From Oscheius sp. JU75 (Eukaryota; Nematoda; Chromadorea; Rhabditida; Rhabditidae), in assembly GCA_037178855.1 (NCBI GenBank), contig JASJZC010000006.1:8350501-8414500 (forward strand): DNA of 64,000 nucleotides. Reading direction: 5' to 3'. Positions 51,401 through 64,000 of this stretch are shown here, in pieces. Under the pieces are notes generated by a model. The model searched no databases, was not told the DNA's origin, and saw only the letters and a program-made list of their open reading frames with translations. Each line of letters starts with the position of its first letter. Within the stretch, counting starts at the first letter, position 1. Made by a program: the position numbers and the translations under genes.

Positions 51401-54400
51401 CGTGGTGTTAACAGACTTCTAACGTTTCTAGGGGATACAACCCAATCGTCGAGTACGTCAACGGTATTGCCCACTACGTCGTCGGAGAGTACTACTAACA
51501 CCCCAACCACTAGTCTGACCACGACTGAGACTAGCAGTTTGACCTCTCCGACTACGACAATGAGTTCCTCGACTAGTACTACCACAGAACCTACTACTAG
51601 TACTGTAACTACAACCACAAGTGAACCTACAACTACTAGTCCTAGCACAACCACGACTAGTCCTAGTACAACTACCACTACTCTAACCACTAAACCGTTG
51701 TCAACAGGGTACACGACTATCACTTATAACTGTGAGTCTAACTGAAAAACACTGGTCGATAGTGCTTTTGAATGTATAACAGTCAAAGTTTAGGGGACAC
51801 GACGCAATCTTCGAGCACGACCACCACTCTCCCGACAACCTCGACAGAGACAACTACGGAAACAACCACGACCACAATGACCCCAACCACAACCACAACA
51901 ACCACGACGACTCCTACTACCACGACTACAACGACCCCAGCCACAACCACAACAACCACGACGACTCCTACTACCACGACTACCACGACCACGCCGACAA
52001 CGACGAAGCCTCAGTCCACTGGATATACTACGATCACCTATTACTGTAAGTTTTTGTTTCGATGGTGGGGGTCACATTTTGAACTCGAAAAGAGGCGTTG
52101 AGAGTTTGGCTGATTATTATTCCTACTCGTACAGAAGACCAGTCCAAATATGACTGTATGAGATGGTAGGGGAGAGAAGTAGAATTCTGGCACTAAAACT
52201 CGAACAGGTTGTGGTAAAATAAAAAGGGTGAGGCAATGATACTTCGGCTTAGCGATGTTCTGCAAAATATAGCTTTTGATCAGGTATAAAACTTTGCAGA
52301 ACACTGTAGAGGGGAGACATTGCATTATGAACTCGAAATGATGCTTTGTGAATCTCGGTAGGTTGGTCTTTTAGTAACTGTTTCTTGCCCGTATTGTCTC
52401 ATCTAGTCCCAGTCACACTGTGAGATCATACGGGTGAGGCGCGTAGAATTGTAGGGCAAAGTAAACAGTACTGAACAATGCTAAACAATCAATTTAGGGG
52501 ACACCACCCAGTCCAGCAGTACCACAACTACCTTGCCGACAACTTCAGTATCAGGAGGTTCTTCTGTCTCCATTACTCCGGCGAATGAGCCGACTACGGA
52601 TCATTCAACGACCGAGACCAGTGGAGGCTCTTCTGGTGGGACTTCCGAGCTGTGGAGTTCTTCTTCGGAAGGAAGCACGAGCGACAGCTGGTCTTCTTCT
52701 GGATCAAGCGATAGCTCCAGCGATTTCAGTTCCGGCGGAACCACTCCTTACAGTAGCTCTGGGACGACTCCCAGCGAAACCTCTGAGAGTTCTGGCGGGT
52801 CATCTGAGAGCAGCGGTGGTACAACTCCAAGTGGCTCTTCGGAAGGATCTTCAGTTGGTGGTAGCTCAGAAAACCCTTCAACTGATGGTGGAAGCTCTCC
52901 AGGTAAAATTTGCGAAATACTCAGAAAATGCCAAAGTTTAGAAGGATCAACAGTACAGGATGGGTCGAGCACACAATCTGGTTCCAGTGAAGGCAGTACC
53001 GATGGCGGAGGTTCAAGTGAAGGAACAACACCATCTGGCTCATCGGACGGAGGCTCAACAGACGGAGGTTCTAGTCCCGGAGGGTCGTCTGAAAGCGGGT
53101 CCACCGACGGAGGTACTAGCCCTGCTGGTTCGACGCAAGGAGGCTCAAGTCCAGGAGGGTCATCTGAAAGTGGATCGACAAATGGAGCTACAAGTCCATC
53201 TGGTTCATCGGAAAGCGGCTCTACAGATGGAGGCACCAGCCCCGCCGGCTCGTCTGAAGGTGGCTCTAGTTCTGGAGGCTCTAGTGAAGGAACAACATCA
53301 TCGGGTTCGTCTGAAGCTGGGTCAACGCCCTCTGGTTCGTCTGAAGGTGGTACAACACCAGAGGGAACAAGTCCCGGAGGCTCATCTGAAAGTGGATCCA
53401 CAGGCGGAGGCTCAAGCTCTGGAAGTTCTAGTGGAGAAACAACACCAGCAGGATCCTCGACGAGTGGAAGCAGTGAGGCTAGTGACGGAACAACACCGTC
53501 TGGCTCCTCTGAAGCAGGCTCATCTTTCGGAACAACAGCTGGATCAGAAAGCTCAATGGGAAGTACAGGAAGTGGATCAACTGTTGAGGGATCAAGTCCA
53601 GAATCTGTTGGAACTACCGACCTCACGACAACCACACTTGGGGATAGTGAGCCACCGACAGAGTCCACAGTTGAAGGTAGTTCTCCTTCCGAGACCACAG
53701 ACCAAGACACAACACCCCACGGCAGCTCAAGCACTGACAGTTTCTCTGATCTCACCACGCCTTCCTCCTCTTCTGAAAGTACAGATACTTCCTCACCAGA
53801 CAGCCAAGACACCACACTTTCTGGCACATCATTTGGATCGACTGAAGGAGAAAGTACTGAGACTTCGGGTGGATCTTCTCCAGCTGGAAGCACATCCGCA
53901 GCGGGCTCGACTGCAGTGGGAGGTTCTTCTGAAGGAACGACTGGTTCTGGAGAAGGTAGTTCAACCGATGCAATGGGCACTACACAGTCTGGCACGGATA
54001 GCACTGGCTCCTCTTCCGAGACTGGTGGCACCACATCAGCTAGTTCAGAAAGCACTCCGATGGGTACAACACCTGAAGAAGGAAGTACAGACGTATCCTT
54101 TGAAAGTACAGCTGAAGGCAGTTCGACACAGTCTGGCACTGATAGCACTGGTACTGGAGCCACCGCACCCTCCGGCTCGGAAAGCACACAGATGAGCACA
54201 TCACCTGGAGGAGGTAACACCGAAGGAACAAGTGGTAGTACAGCTGGGGAGAGTTCCACAGAAGGAGAGGGCACCACACAGTCTGGCACAGATAGCACTA
54301 CCTCCTCGCCCTCAGACACAGAGGCCACAGCCATCAGTTCTGAAAGCACACCCATGGGCACATCACCTGGGGGAGGAAGTACTGAAGTACCAATCTCAAC

Positions 54401-57400
54401 TGTTGAAGGATCCAGTACAGCAGGAGAAGGCACGACACAGCCGAGCACAGACAGCACTGGTTCCTCTGAAGACAATACGTCACCACAGCAGAGCACAGAA
54501 AGTGGCATCACCACACCACAGTCATCTGAGAGCACAATCGAATCGGGGACATCAGTCACTAGAGGGACTAGTGAAGGATCTACGGAAGCTTCAGAGTCGA
54601 GTCCTGGAGGAAGTACACCTGAGACTGGATCTTCACCAGTTGGAGAAACCACGCCTGAAGGTAGCACTGGGGCCAGTGACACCCCTACACAGCCGCACGA
54701 GAGTACAGTTTCTGGAACGAGTTCAGGAACGCCGGGCCCTGAGAGTTCACACAGCACTGAAGGAACCACAGATTCCGGCACAGATAGCACTGACTCAACT
54801 AGTCAAGGCACAGATAGAACAACACCATCTGCATCGACCACTGAAGCGGGTAGCACGTCCGAGAGTCATGTGTCATCGGATAGCACTGGTGGCACGGAAC
54901 AGAGCACTTCCGGTGGAAGCACAGTCAGTACAGGGACGTCAGATGATGGAGAGAGTACACGTATCACTGAATCAAGTAGTCAAGGCACGGAGAGAACCAC
55001 ACCATCAGCACAGAGCACTGAAGCGGGCAGCACATCAGAGAGTCACACAACATCTGAGATCACTGGTGGTACAGAGCCTAGCACTGAAGGTGGAACCACT
55101 GTTCAAAGATCTAGTACATCTGGGACCTCTGACGGAAGCACTATATCACAAAATGAAGGAAGCACAGACACTGCAACAGACAGCACTCCAGTTGACGGGA
55201 GCTCTAGCACTTCTGAGGAGGCTAGTAGTCCTTCGGGTAGCATCACAATGCACCCAGTCACTGAAGAGAGTAGCACACCACAGGGAGAAAGCACAACGGC
55301 TGTTGAAGGTAGCCTTCGCCGCCTTTCACAGAATCTAACTGAAATTACTGGTAGACAATGGTAACGAACTTTTCAGGAGGATCTACACCTGAGGATGGCT
55401 CAACTCCGGGCGGAGTTACGAGCTCAATTTCAACACCTGGCGGAGAAAGCACTTCCTTCGGTGGAACTTCGCCTGAAGCTGGATCCTCAACTGGTCAGGC
55501 TGGAGAGTCAACACCGGTTGGAGAACAGAGCACCACTCCATCAGGTGGGGAGTCGTCTACAGTAAGCGGCGGAGAAAGTTCACCTGGCGGACAATCTACT
55601 CCCAGAGCTGAGGAAACCACCACTCCGTCTGGAGGAGAGAGCACGCCAATTGGAGGGACGACGCCTGAAGGTGGATTGTCGACTAGTCAGACTGGAGAGT
55701 CAACATCTATTATGGTGTCCACACCATCTGGCGGAGAGTCGTCTACACCTAGTGGAGGAGGGACGACCCCTGCCGGTCAATCTACACCAGGCGGTCAAGA
55801 AACTACTACGCCATTTGATGAAGAGAGTACTCCTGGTGGTGGAGAGTCCAGTCCATTGGCTGAGTCGACTACTCCAGCCGATGATGGCAGTACTCACACC
55901 ACTGAACAGGGAATCACCACACCAGAAGAAGGTATTGACTCTCCTCATCTACTGAAATTGGGTGTTTAGATTGCGAGCTGGGCTACACGCTCTACCAGTC
56001 CCATGTCATCGTTCCCAAAGGTACCGGGAAGTACGGAGGCCATTTTGACTATCTGTCCTCGTGTGCCGAACTCTGTCTCCGAGATTATGGTCTCTTGCCC
56101 TGTATTGGATTCGCCTACGAGCCCGATCATCAAGGTATACAGATAGACTTTGAATGAAGATAATTTAGGAAACTGTACCATCTACCAGTACGCTCTGGGA
56201 ACTTTCGAGACAGACCCAACCAGCAAGTCGGCTGTCTACAAACGATGCTATCCACCGGAAGGACCGACCACAATCAGGCTCACGTATCCCACTTTCAAGC
56301 CACCAATGACGACCACTCCTGCTTCGGATCCGGTTACCACTACAAGATACGGTGGGCCAACTGTTCCTGGTGGTAGTAGCAGCACCAAGAGCTCTCCCAC
56401 AGTTCCAGTTACCACGACTGCTGGTTGGCCAACAATGGGTCCTGTCACGACTACTAGGGTTCAAGCTGGGACCACCACCACGCACTATGGCTGGCCTACA
56501 ATGCAGTCTTCCACAAGTACTGCCCCGTCTTCTTGGACCACCACCACAAAACATGACTGGCCTACAGTTCCGGGAGGTACCACTACTGCTGTCTGGCCGA
56601 CAATGGGTCCTGCCACGACTACTGTCAGTAACTCCTGGACGACCACCACAAAATATGGTTGGCCAACAGTTCCAGGAGGTGTTACAACGCCTTCCAGTAC
56701 GTCCCGCCGCCAAAAACGCATATTACAACTTTATGAGTTTAGATTGCAAGAATGGCTACACTTTGTATCAATCCAACGCCATCATTCCCAAAGGAACCGG
56801 GAAGTACGGAGGCCACTTCGACTACCTGGACTCGTGTGCGGAGCTGTGCACTCGAGACTACGGGTTGCTGCCCTGTATTGGATTTGCTTATGAGCCTGAT
56901 CATCAAGGTAGCTCTCCCAATTGTTCAAAATTAGTCTTCAGGAAACTGTACCATCTACCAGTACCATTTGGGAACCTTTGAGACCGACCCGTCCAGCACA
57001 TCTACCGTTTACAAGATGTGCAATGTGACCAGACCTACTGGATACACCTACTGGACGGCTTATCCAACATTCGTTACAATGACTAGTACTCCTGCTGCTG
57101 ATCCAGTCACTACTGGAGAGGCTTCAACCACCACGAAAGTTACAACTACTGTTGCCCCGACAACTACTGTAACTCCAACTACCGTGACTACTACTCCAGT
57201 TCCCATTCCGACGACCACTACAACAGCTCCTAGTCCAACTACAACTGTGGTTCCAACGACAGTAACTACAACAGCAGCTTCAACAACAAGACCGGCACCA
57301 GCAACCGTTGTAGTCACTGTGAGTATGTGATCTGTTCACTAGCCTGGCAAGACCAGGATTTGCTGTTTGTGGACTGCAGCGGTGTAGCCACAAATATTTA

Positions 57401-57818
57401 CATACTTTTCAACCTAACTTTTTCAGATTCCTCCTTGGTCAATTGTATCGACGACAAACACTCCGACTCCAGCTGTTGGATGGAACACAACGACTACAGT
57501 ACCTTCCACTCCCACTGTTGATCCTGGAGGTTATTTTTCTATTTTACTCGTCGTACACTCTATTCAGATTGTTCCCGAGGCTATATCCTCTACGAGAAGA
57601 ACGCCGTGGTGTCGTCAGCAGGCCCCGGTAAATTCGGAGGCTACTTCACTTATATGTCCTCATGCGCGGAACTTTGTACTGGGGACTATGGTCTGCGGAA
57701 ATGCATTGGATTCGCCTACGAGCCCGATGATAGAGGAAAATGTACCATCTATCAATATGTGCTGGGGACAGTTAAAACGGATCCTACCAGCTCTGCTGTC
57801 ATCTACAAAACATGCTAA
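48438..57818 (+). CDS. Giant secreted mucin-like protein with three PAN/apple-like domains
   Basis: Starts MRLWIVAVLTATSWA (signal peptide), then STGYSTITYN. Six exons starting WDTTQSS (48663, 49363, 50980, 51432, 51794 and 52498) carry Thr/Pro arrays; most end KPQSTGYTTITYN and split phase 1-1, so they are exchangeable. The sixth opens a 2.8-kb Ser/Gly/Glu/Thr region (52498 to about 55306, for example GSSEGGSTPSG), dense in Ser-Gly pairs. Continuing exons reach three Cys-rich modules: GYTLYQSHVIVPKGTGKYGG with CAELCLRDYGLLPCIGFAYE and CTIYQYALGTFETDP; a second near-identical copy at 56744-57030; and a third ending VIYKTC-stop at 57818. Copies 1 and 2 are split by 34-nt introns at the same site; copy 3 has none. 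AATAAA at 57905. Small exons at 49880-50220 are approximate. Confidence 0.85.
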
Positions 57819-57904
57819 ATGGTTCGTTGCGCAAATTAATCCTAGGATAACTAGTTTTTCAGGCGGAAGCAGAGAGAAGAGAACAAACTACGTGTATTGC
57901 TGTC

Positions 57905-57910
57905 AATAAA
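57905..57910 (+). terminator. AATAAA polyadenylation signal of the mucin gene
   Basis: Consensus hexamer 86 nt past the stop codon. Confidence 0.65.
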
Positions 57911-58104
57911 CGATTCACTGTTGCTTTTTTTGCTTTAGTCTTATCCAATGAATTCCTAAATTTTTCTAAACTGATTCGATATGCTACTTCTAATCCTACG
58001 ATAAAGTAAAGGAGAGCATGACTCAGCTTCAGACATTATAGCTAGCGGGTGTTACCTGAGGGGCCAAAAACGTTCCAATGCTGCCCAGCCTTTGCTTGTA
58101 GCCA

Positions 58105-58220
58105 ACTACTACCAATTAACCAAACATCGAGAAGAGGAAGCCTTGGTTATGCCGGGAAACGAACTTGGAACTCTTAGACTACTGCTGGCGCCTCCGGCCG
58201 CTGCGCCAATCGGGCCACCT
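58105..58220 (-). repeat. tRNA-like SINE fragment between mucin and DGK genes
   Basis: Minus strand: GATTGGCGCAGCGGCCGGAG (A-box-like) and a degraded B-box near AAGTTCGTTTCCCGG. Confidence 0.5.
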
Positions 58221-58292
58221 ACTCGTATTGTAAAAAGTTAGCTTTAAAATAAGCAAAAAAATAAAGTAAATGTGGTTTAAAAGTCGGAAAAA

Positions 58293-58298
58293 TTTATT
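58293..58298 (-). terminator. AATAAA signal for DGK exon B
   Basis: TTTATT on the plus strand, 2 nt beyond the exon B stop codon. Confidence 0.6.
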
Positions 58299-58300
58299 AA

Positions 58301-58606
58301 TTAGATTTCTGCAGAAGTATTGGAATGTTCGTAATCTATGGCAGAATGACTCTCATTTGCAACCGGTGACTTCTTCTTCTCCCGTCCCAGCGAATGCCGT
58401 CTCGCGAATCGTCCCAGACTCTTGTCTATTCGTCGACCAATGTTCCTCCCAATGTCAAATCTGAACTCTCTTCTACACTGGTTTAAAACAAATTCGAACT
58501 TGCTAGAGAACATTCGATCGTGTTCTGGGGAGGCCAGCGGAGCACACACCGGACTCGTCTTGGTGTGATTTCTCCGTCCGCGAATAGGTTTCCGGAGCAT
58601 TTGGGC
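58301..58606 (-). CDS. DGKQ: DGK-theta alternative last exon B
   Basis: Phase-0 exon after a TTTAG acceptor, starting AQMLRKPIRGRRNHTKTS and ending NTSAEI-stop, with AATAAA at 58293-58298. Its first residues parallel exon A (AQMLKKAKKTRRGGVAS, 59182-59003, ending EEADAFL-stop), so the two look like duplicated, mutually exclusive terminal exons. Confidence 0.7.
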   Translation of the reverse strand, partial: AQMLRKPIRGRRNHTKTSPVCAPLASPEHDRMFSSKFEFVLNQCRREFRFDIGRNIGRRIDKSLGRFARRHSLGREKKKSPVANESHSAIDYEHSNTSAEI

Positions 58607-61600
58607 CTAAACCACATCAGGGAAAATCGTAAAAGTTTATTAATATAGTCTATACGCATAATATATCTGTATTTGTCTATTAACCGGGTCCTTGAAAATA
58701 ACAAGAAAGACGAATTGGCGAGGGCCATGGGGACCAACTCTTTGGGGGCTCTTTAATATTTTCGCGTATTGCACGATTCGATGATAACTAAATGAAAGAG
58801 AGAGAATGTGTTAGCCAAAAAAGAGAAGAGAGAAAAAGGAGATCGGTGGGGTCTTACTTAGTAAGTACAAAAGAACAGAGACACTGTTGGCTATAATTGC
58901 AAAAAGCTACACCGGAAATTCTTCTGTGTGTTTATGTACATGACGGACGACGATTTGGCGCAGTAATAAGTGAAGGCGAGACTCTTGCATGCATTCTCTT
59001 CGTCAGAGGAAGGCATCAGCTTCCTCGTCACTGTCTCCGAGTGTCTCAGGCGTAGTCTTTCCCTGGGATGTCTCGGCCAGGGAGGGAACACCAAGAGGAC
59101 CGGCATAGTCGTGTTGGCGAGACGTGGACTGGGAGGCTACTCCGCCGCGACGAGTCTTCTTTGCCTTCTTCAACATCTGTGCCTGCAACAGCCAATGGTT
59201 AGCACATTAAGCAGAAGCGGCGGCGCACTGTTCTCTCGTTAAGTTACTGGAAGCTAAAACAAGAACAACAGAGAACATTCGAGCCCAAAGCGCGCCAAAC
59301 CCAACGTTTTTTTGTCGTTTAATATGAAACGACCTACTTTGAGGGCAGACTTCATGATGATGATGGTCCCGGCTGGCTGGATGTGCGGCTCCCCGTCCAC
59401 CTGAACTGGCCACTCTTCGTGGGTGGTTATTCGAATCTAAAATTTGCTTTCAATGGGTCAGAAATTTCACTTACGTGTTCGCCTTGAGCTATCCGAATCC
59501 CAGCTGCCAACTTGGACTGGATGAGACCCAGACGGGAGACGTCAGAGATACCGACGACTTCCAGCAGGCCATCGTAGTGTGTGGGTTTCGAGAAGACACC
59601 ATCCTCACGAGCTGTGCCCCAAGGATTCGAGCCCGAACCGTAGCTGAGCAGATTCAAGACGATGATTCCCTCAATATTCGGGAGATCGATCTTCACTTGA
59701 TCTACCTGAAAAATGGAATGAATAGTCGAGTGTACGTTTTTAATTGAGCATTATTGTACTCAATTAATTTAATTTCATTCGCGCTGTTCAACAAATTTCT
59801 TTATCGAAAATGTTGCTGGGCTTTGATTGCGAGAAAAAATTGCCATAATACAGAGTAGAAAACATATTTTTTGATGTTTTGGCAATGACGACGTTTTGAA
59901 AGTCTGCGCTTTCGAAATTCAAATCATTCTCCTACCTCAAGTTCAATGCGCTTCCACAGATCTTTACATGTCCTCTCGAAGAACATCTTCTGCAGGCCAA
60001 TCTTCGCATACTGTGTCTTGTTGAAGAGACGGGACTGGAACTTCTCAGGATTTGCATCGCGTTTGTTGTGGAACTTGAGACACACGTCGGCGTCGATTCC
60101 AATACCGAAGTAGTTGTTCATTATAATGATCGACGTCTGATCCTCGGGATTGTTCATGGTCTGGTCACTTTCGGCTGTCGAAGAGCATGCCACTTGATTC
60201 GGGGGCTGACTCCGCTCCTCCTCGTGAAAGACGACAGCCCAGCGGTCAAGGCGGACCTCATCTGCCTCGATGACATCTTTCAAAATGTCCAGAGGGTTTT
60301 CTTCTCCTGTGTAGCCACCGCCCCATCTCAGGACTCTGGCCAGATCATTTCCTGTTCCTAGAGGCACAATTCCACAAGGTGGGGAGAAGCATGCAGCATC
60401 CTGAAAATGTACACGTTTTATACAGATCAGGAGTGTAGCAAGAACATTTTTGGTTTACAATCAGTCTTGTTTGACAAAAAAAAAAATCAAAACCCACTTG
60501 TTTGGCAATATCAAGGCACTGTAGAACCCATCCAATGGTTCCATCTCCTCCGCAGGCAAGAATTTTGTACTTTGGTATATTTCGAAATACGTAGAGGCCG
60601 ACTAAAGGACCGCCTTTGAGGACGTCGAAGACTTGAAAGGGATTGAGCAATTTTCGGAAAGACTGAATCAGTTCTGTTCCCTGACAGCCGCCTGATTTCA
60701 CATTCACGAGCACGAGCAGCGGCTCGGAGTCCGGTGCCAGCATTTGCGGCTGGACATTTGGGAGACAGAGGACGATCAGCTTCTTGTCCTCGTAGGTAGC
60801 CTTCTGGAGCTGTTGTACGGCTGCCGTGGCTGCCTTTGGCGTGTTGAAGGTGATGATCATCGATCCGTACTCGAAATAAATTGGTCCAATAGCAGTGAAG
60901 GGCTTCTCTTTGGCGCCCAACAGTTTCAGAAGAATCCTCTCGTACTGCCTTTGAGCCAGCGACGGCGGTAAATTTCCGACAAAGACCGTATGATCATGAG
61001 GATCTTCTCGTTCCTGGATGTAAAATCTCTGAAAATAGAATACTACTACTGCTCCCCAAATGCCATAAACGAATGCGAGACGAAAACTTACGGTGACGTG
61101 GAAGCGTCGGACCGACTCCTGAAATTAGCTGTTTATGTCAATTTTCCAATTAAACGGCGTCACTTTTTGAGATGATAATTACCGTCACTTTCGACTATTA
61201 TGACTATTCAAAAATTATTTTGAAAACTAACCTTTCGAAGATTCCGCAAAAGTTGCAGCATACATTCTTGGGGATTGGCTGTACGATCGGCTACTCCTCT
61301 GTCCAGTGCTACCTGAAAAAAAGTTCTTTTGTGCAAATATAAAAAATGTACCTGTTGTAGGTTATACTTGTTCCACGTGGTCCCGTCTAACCCGAATTCT
61401 ATGAGAGCTCGACCAATTACATCGCTGACAGTCGTGTTGCTGGTCACCTCCATGGAACAGTAGGTGACAGAGGCCATCCGCAACCAGCCGCCGTATACCC
61501 GAATCGTTTCTCTGTCTTTAGTGGCATCCTCCTTGTATCGGAGAAAGATCTGCGCCCGTCGTCCTTCTGGCCGCTTCACATTCCTCAATGGGACGGGGTC

Positions 61601-64000
61601 TTCCAGATTCTCCTCGTCACCATCTAATCTCATAATTTTTAGTGAAATGAATCTGTACTGACCATCACTGGTGATCTGGGTCACATAAAAGTTGTCGGAG
61701 TTATCATTGATGTGAAATCGCCGCAGAGCTGACTCCAAAATCTGCTGCACTGTGGATGTTTTGGGCACAGAAGTTGTCCTCGAGATTTGGCTCTTGAGAG
61801 CACTGTTCCCGTCAAATATCCTAAGAAATTCCACATCGTCACGATCCTTGGTCTCCTCCGCTCCACAGCTCACATCATCTGGCTGAATTTTCAGAGGGGA
61901 AGACACTGAAAGAGATCTCTTGAAAAGGTTTGAAAACGTAGGGAGGAGGAAACATGCTGTGGGAAAGCTGTGCCAGGAAAAGAGCTGTCTAATAGAAGGG
62001 AAAGGGGTGCGGGCTAAAGGATAGTGCAAGAGTCTGACCCTTACGCGTGGTTGTCGAAGATTCCGAGGTGATATTCAGCAGCTGCTCCATTGGCAGCTCC
62101 GTCCTTGGAATAGTCAACGCGAATGGAGGAAGGATGATTTTTCGTAGCTGGCCAAAGTCACATTCCTGAGACATTTGCCGAAAACATATTGCGTGAGCCT
62201 AAATTCCGATTCATTAAAGTACCAAGGTAGAACTTACGGTATTTCCGCACCATTCACACCGCATTCCTACAAGGCATTCGGCCGAATAGCAGCTCTTTTT
62301 GCAGACACAACATTTGCTGTCCTTCGGCAGATTTCCCTCACGCATGTGGTGGTACTGGACAACCGTATTCTGGAAAAAAGTACATGTTTCTGTTGAGCAC
62401 TAGCAAAAATGCGCAATCCTAAATTTTTTATGCACAAGACCTGTAAGCATTTGTTTAATCACGCACATTTTCTCTTTTATGGCGTCTAAACTCTGCAGGC
62501 CCGGGCCACCCCGTTTTTGACCTGCATCTCTAATAAATTTTTTTTCCTTGCTTTAATCTCAAACTTCGTTATTTTTCATCTTTATAGTCTACGATATTGC
62601 TTTGCATTAATGCAAATATATCAAACCTTCTTTTTTTTCTTTTTATTCATTCAGCTGTGCCACAAAAGACAACAATTTCTGTCTCTTTGAGCTGTAACCC
62701 AATCTCCTTCCTTCCAAAAATTCTCTCTTTTTAGGCATGCGTGTATGTGTGCATTCGTGTCTATTTATCGGCTTTCGCGTACTGCTGCTGCTGCTAGTCG
62801 GCTGTCGTGTCCTGCACAACTCCTATCGATTCCCCTAATGAGGCAAATGACGTCATTCGTTGGCGCCATTATCAGCGCTCTCGAACCTCGAGAAGGTGGC
62901 TTCCCCCATCAAAAATCGTACTTACTCGGTCGAGATTCGGGACAAAAGCAGCGGCTTCTTTGCAATCCGAGACGGCCAGCTCGACACAGTCCACATGGAC
63001 GTAGTAATCACAGACTGTAAAAGGATTTTTATTTGAAAAAGCGGGAAAATTTACCTTCGCATTCGTAAGAAGGGGTATCATCGGTCTTTTTCCGACAAAC
63101 ACAACAAAATCGTCGTTTGATGAGCCCGGATTGGCTCCACGTATGGGCAACCGGGTTTTTAATCAGCTGTAGAGCCACACCGCTACAGTACGACACTACC
63201 GTCCGAAGGCACTTTTCGTGGCACACAAAGTTACAAACTGAAGTATTTTTTCCGCTTTAATTGTAATATGGGAACTAACCTTCGCATGCGTATCCCTGAG
63301 TAAGCATGCCCCATATTTTGTCACAGCACTGAAAAAATGAGTTTGGGTAACTTTTGGAAAACCGCAAGAGCTCTTAACAAGCAGTGATACGTAGTAGTTT
63401 TTTAAATCTGCTACGTAGCGAAGTGTTTTTAAGAGCTGTTGCTCTGCTTACATATTACGGTACAACTGTAAAAAGAAAACATACATGGTGGCAATACGTC
63501 GGTTTCCCGAACGTCTTTTTCTGGAAGTAGTGGCCGTGGTCGCGTCCGACAGACTGTAGAAGTGTGGCGTCCACGTTGTGGCCTTCCGCCGTCATCTGAA
63601 AGCAACTTCTTGGTTAATGTAGGACACTCCGACTCCCATTTTCAGTACCTCTAATGGAGTGAATTCATAAGAAGGGGAAGAGCTATGAGAGTGGGGTCCC
63701 TGTTCCGAACAGCATTTTAAGAAATGGTTCATTGACAGAGATGGCCTGATAAGGCTATCCTATATCCCGCCCAATCTATTCCCAATAGTAACGGTAATTG
63801 GATGATAACCCTTCCAAAAAGAAGGGTTAATTAGATGAGTCGTGTTTACCATCCGCTCAAGACTTTTTACCTGATCCGCGCTACGCCCTCTCTTCCTAAA
63901 AAGAGTTCGAAGACGTCGATCCGAATTGAGAAGGGGCGAAGAGGCGATCATCTCGACCAACTGTGATCGTTACCTCCTCCTCCCCTTCGACAAGACCCAC
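58301..64000 (-). CDS. DGKQ: Diacylglycerol kinase theta / DGK-1 type, 5' partial
   Basis: Phosphorylates diacylglycerol to phosphatidate. From right to left: C1 zinc fingers (FGKPTYCHHCCDK, GYACE, CNFVCHEKCLRTV, FCCVCRKKTDDTPSYECEG, DYYVHVDCVELAVSDC, CCVCKKSCYSAECLVGMRCE), then a Ras-association region (61950-61240, VYGGWLRMASVTYCSMEVTS), then the catalytic domain with LLVLVNVKSGGCQGTELIQS, ILACGGDGTIGWVLQCLD and PLGTGNDLARVLRWGGGY, then the accessory domain (MNNYFGIGIDADV, GIIVLNLLSYGSGSNPWG, VDGEPHIQPAGTIIIMKSAL). Three C1s plus RA and a C-terminal QMLKKAK motif fit the theta class. Two last exons can follow KSALK: 59182-59003 or 58606-58301. The N-terminus lies beyond the window. Confidence 0.92.

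Noticed and set aside
52748-54790. 680-codon minus-strand open frame and 411/368-codon plus-strand frames across the mucin
   Set aside because: They are low-complexity shadows of the Ser/Gly/Glu repeat frame, which alone connects to spliced flanking modules and carries the signal peptide.

Overview
This window is gene-dense animal nuclear DNA, most probably from a nematode. The genes have many short GT-AG introns. Most products are conserved animal housekeeping or signalling proteins. One locus (10613-13736) encodes a FIRFamide neuropeptide precursor whose peptides match the nematode FLP-5 type, and the diacylglycerol kinase at the right end is the theta/DGK-1 type. Species cannot be fixed from sequence alone. 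Gene models below are hand-spliced from homology, reading phase and splice signals; outer coordinates are firmer than internal exon edges unless stated.

Layout, left to right. A RASA2/3-like Ras GTPase-activating protein (+, 5' end outside the window). A FAM8A1/RDD membrane protein (+) whose large intron holds a decayed mariner element and an opposite-strand gene of unknown function. A peroxisomal-type acyl-CoA thioesterase, ACOT8 (+). A repeat-rich stretch with one doubtful gene. The flp-5-like neuropeptide gene (+). Two small unknown loci. RPAP2, the RNA polymerase II CTD phosphatase (-). A ZDHHC17/HIP14-like ankyrin palmitoyltransferase (-). SDHA (-), U2SURP/SR140 (-) and PIKfyve/Fab1 (-). 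One or two small secreted or membrane proteins (-). A 9.4-kb mucin-like gene with tandem Thr-rich exons and three PAN/apple-like domains (+). DGK-theta (-), with two alternative last exons, running off the right end.

The most striking locus is a complete eight-exon gene at 20933-23413 (+). It encodes a secreted N-acetylmuramoyl-L-alanine amidase of the bacterial AmiD/AmpD type, not the animal PGRP type. It has a eukaryotic signal-peptide exon and a cysteine-containing N-terminal extension, and it lies wholly inside an intron of the palmitoyltransferase gene on the opposite strand. All exon phases close exactly to give 394 codons. I infer bacterial horizontal transfer followed by intron gain and domestication as a secreted peptidoglycan-cleaving enzyme, probably for feeding on or defence against bacteria.

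Other structure: extremely short introns (23 nt supported by a required frame change; several of 30-40 nt); many tRNA-derived SINE heads; a small palindromic MITE family with termini GTGCGCACCAACTC; a perfect 34-nt inverted repeat in PIKfyve that would fold over a 5' splice site; and a roughly 200-bp inverted duplication that copied a PIKfyve exon edge into the next intron.
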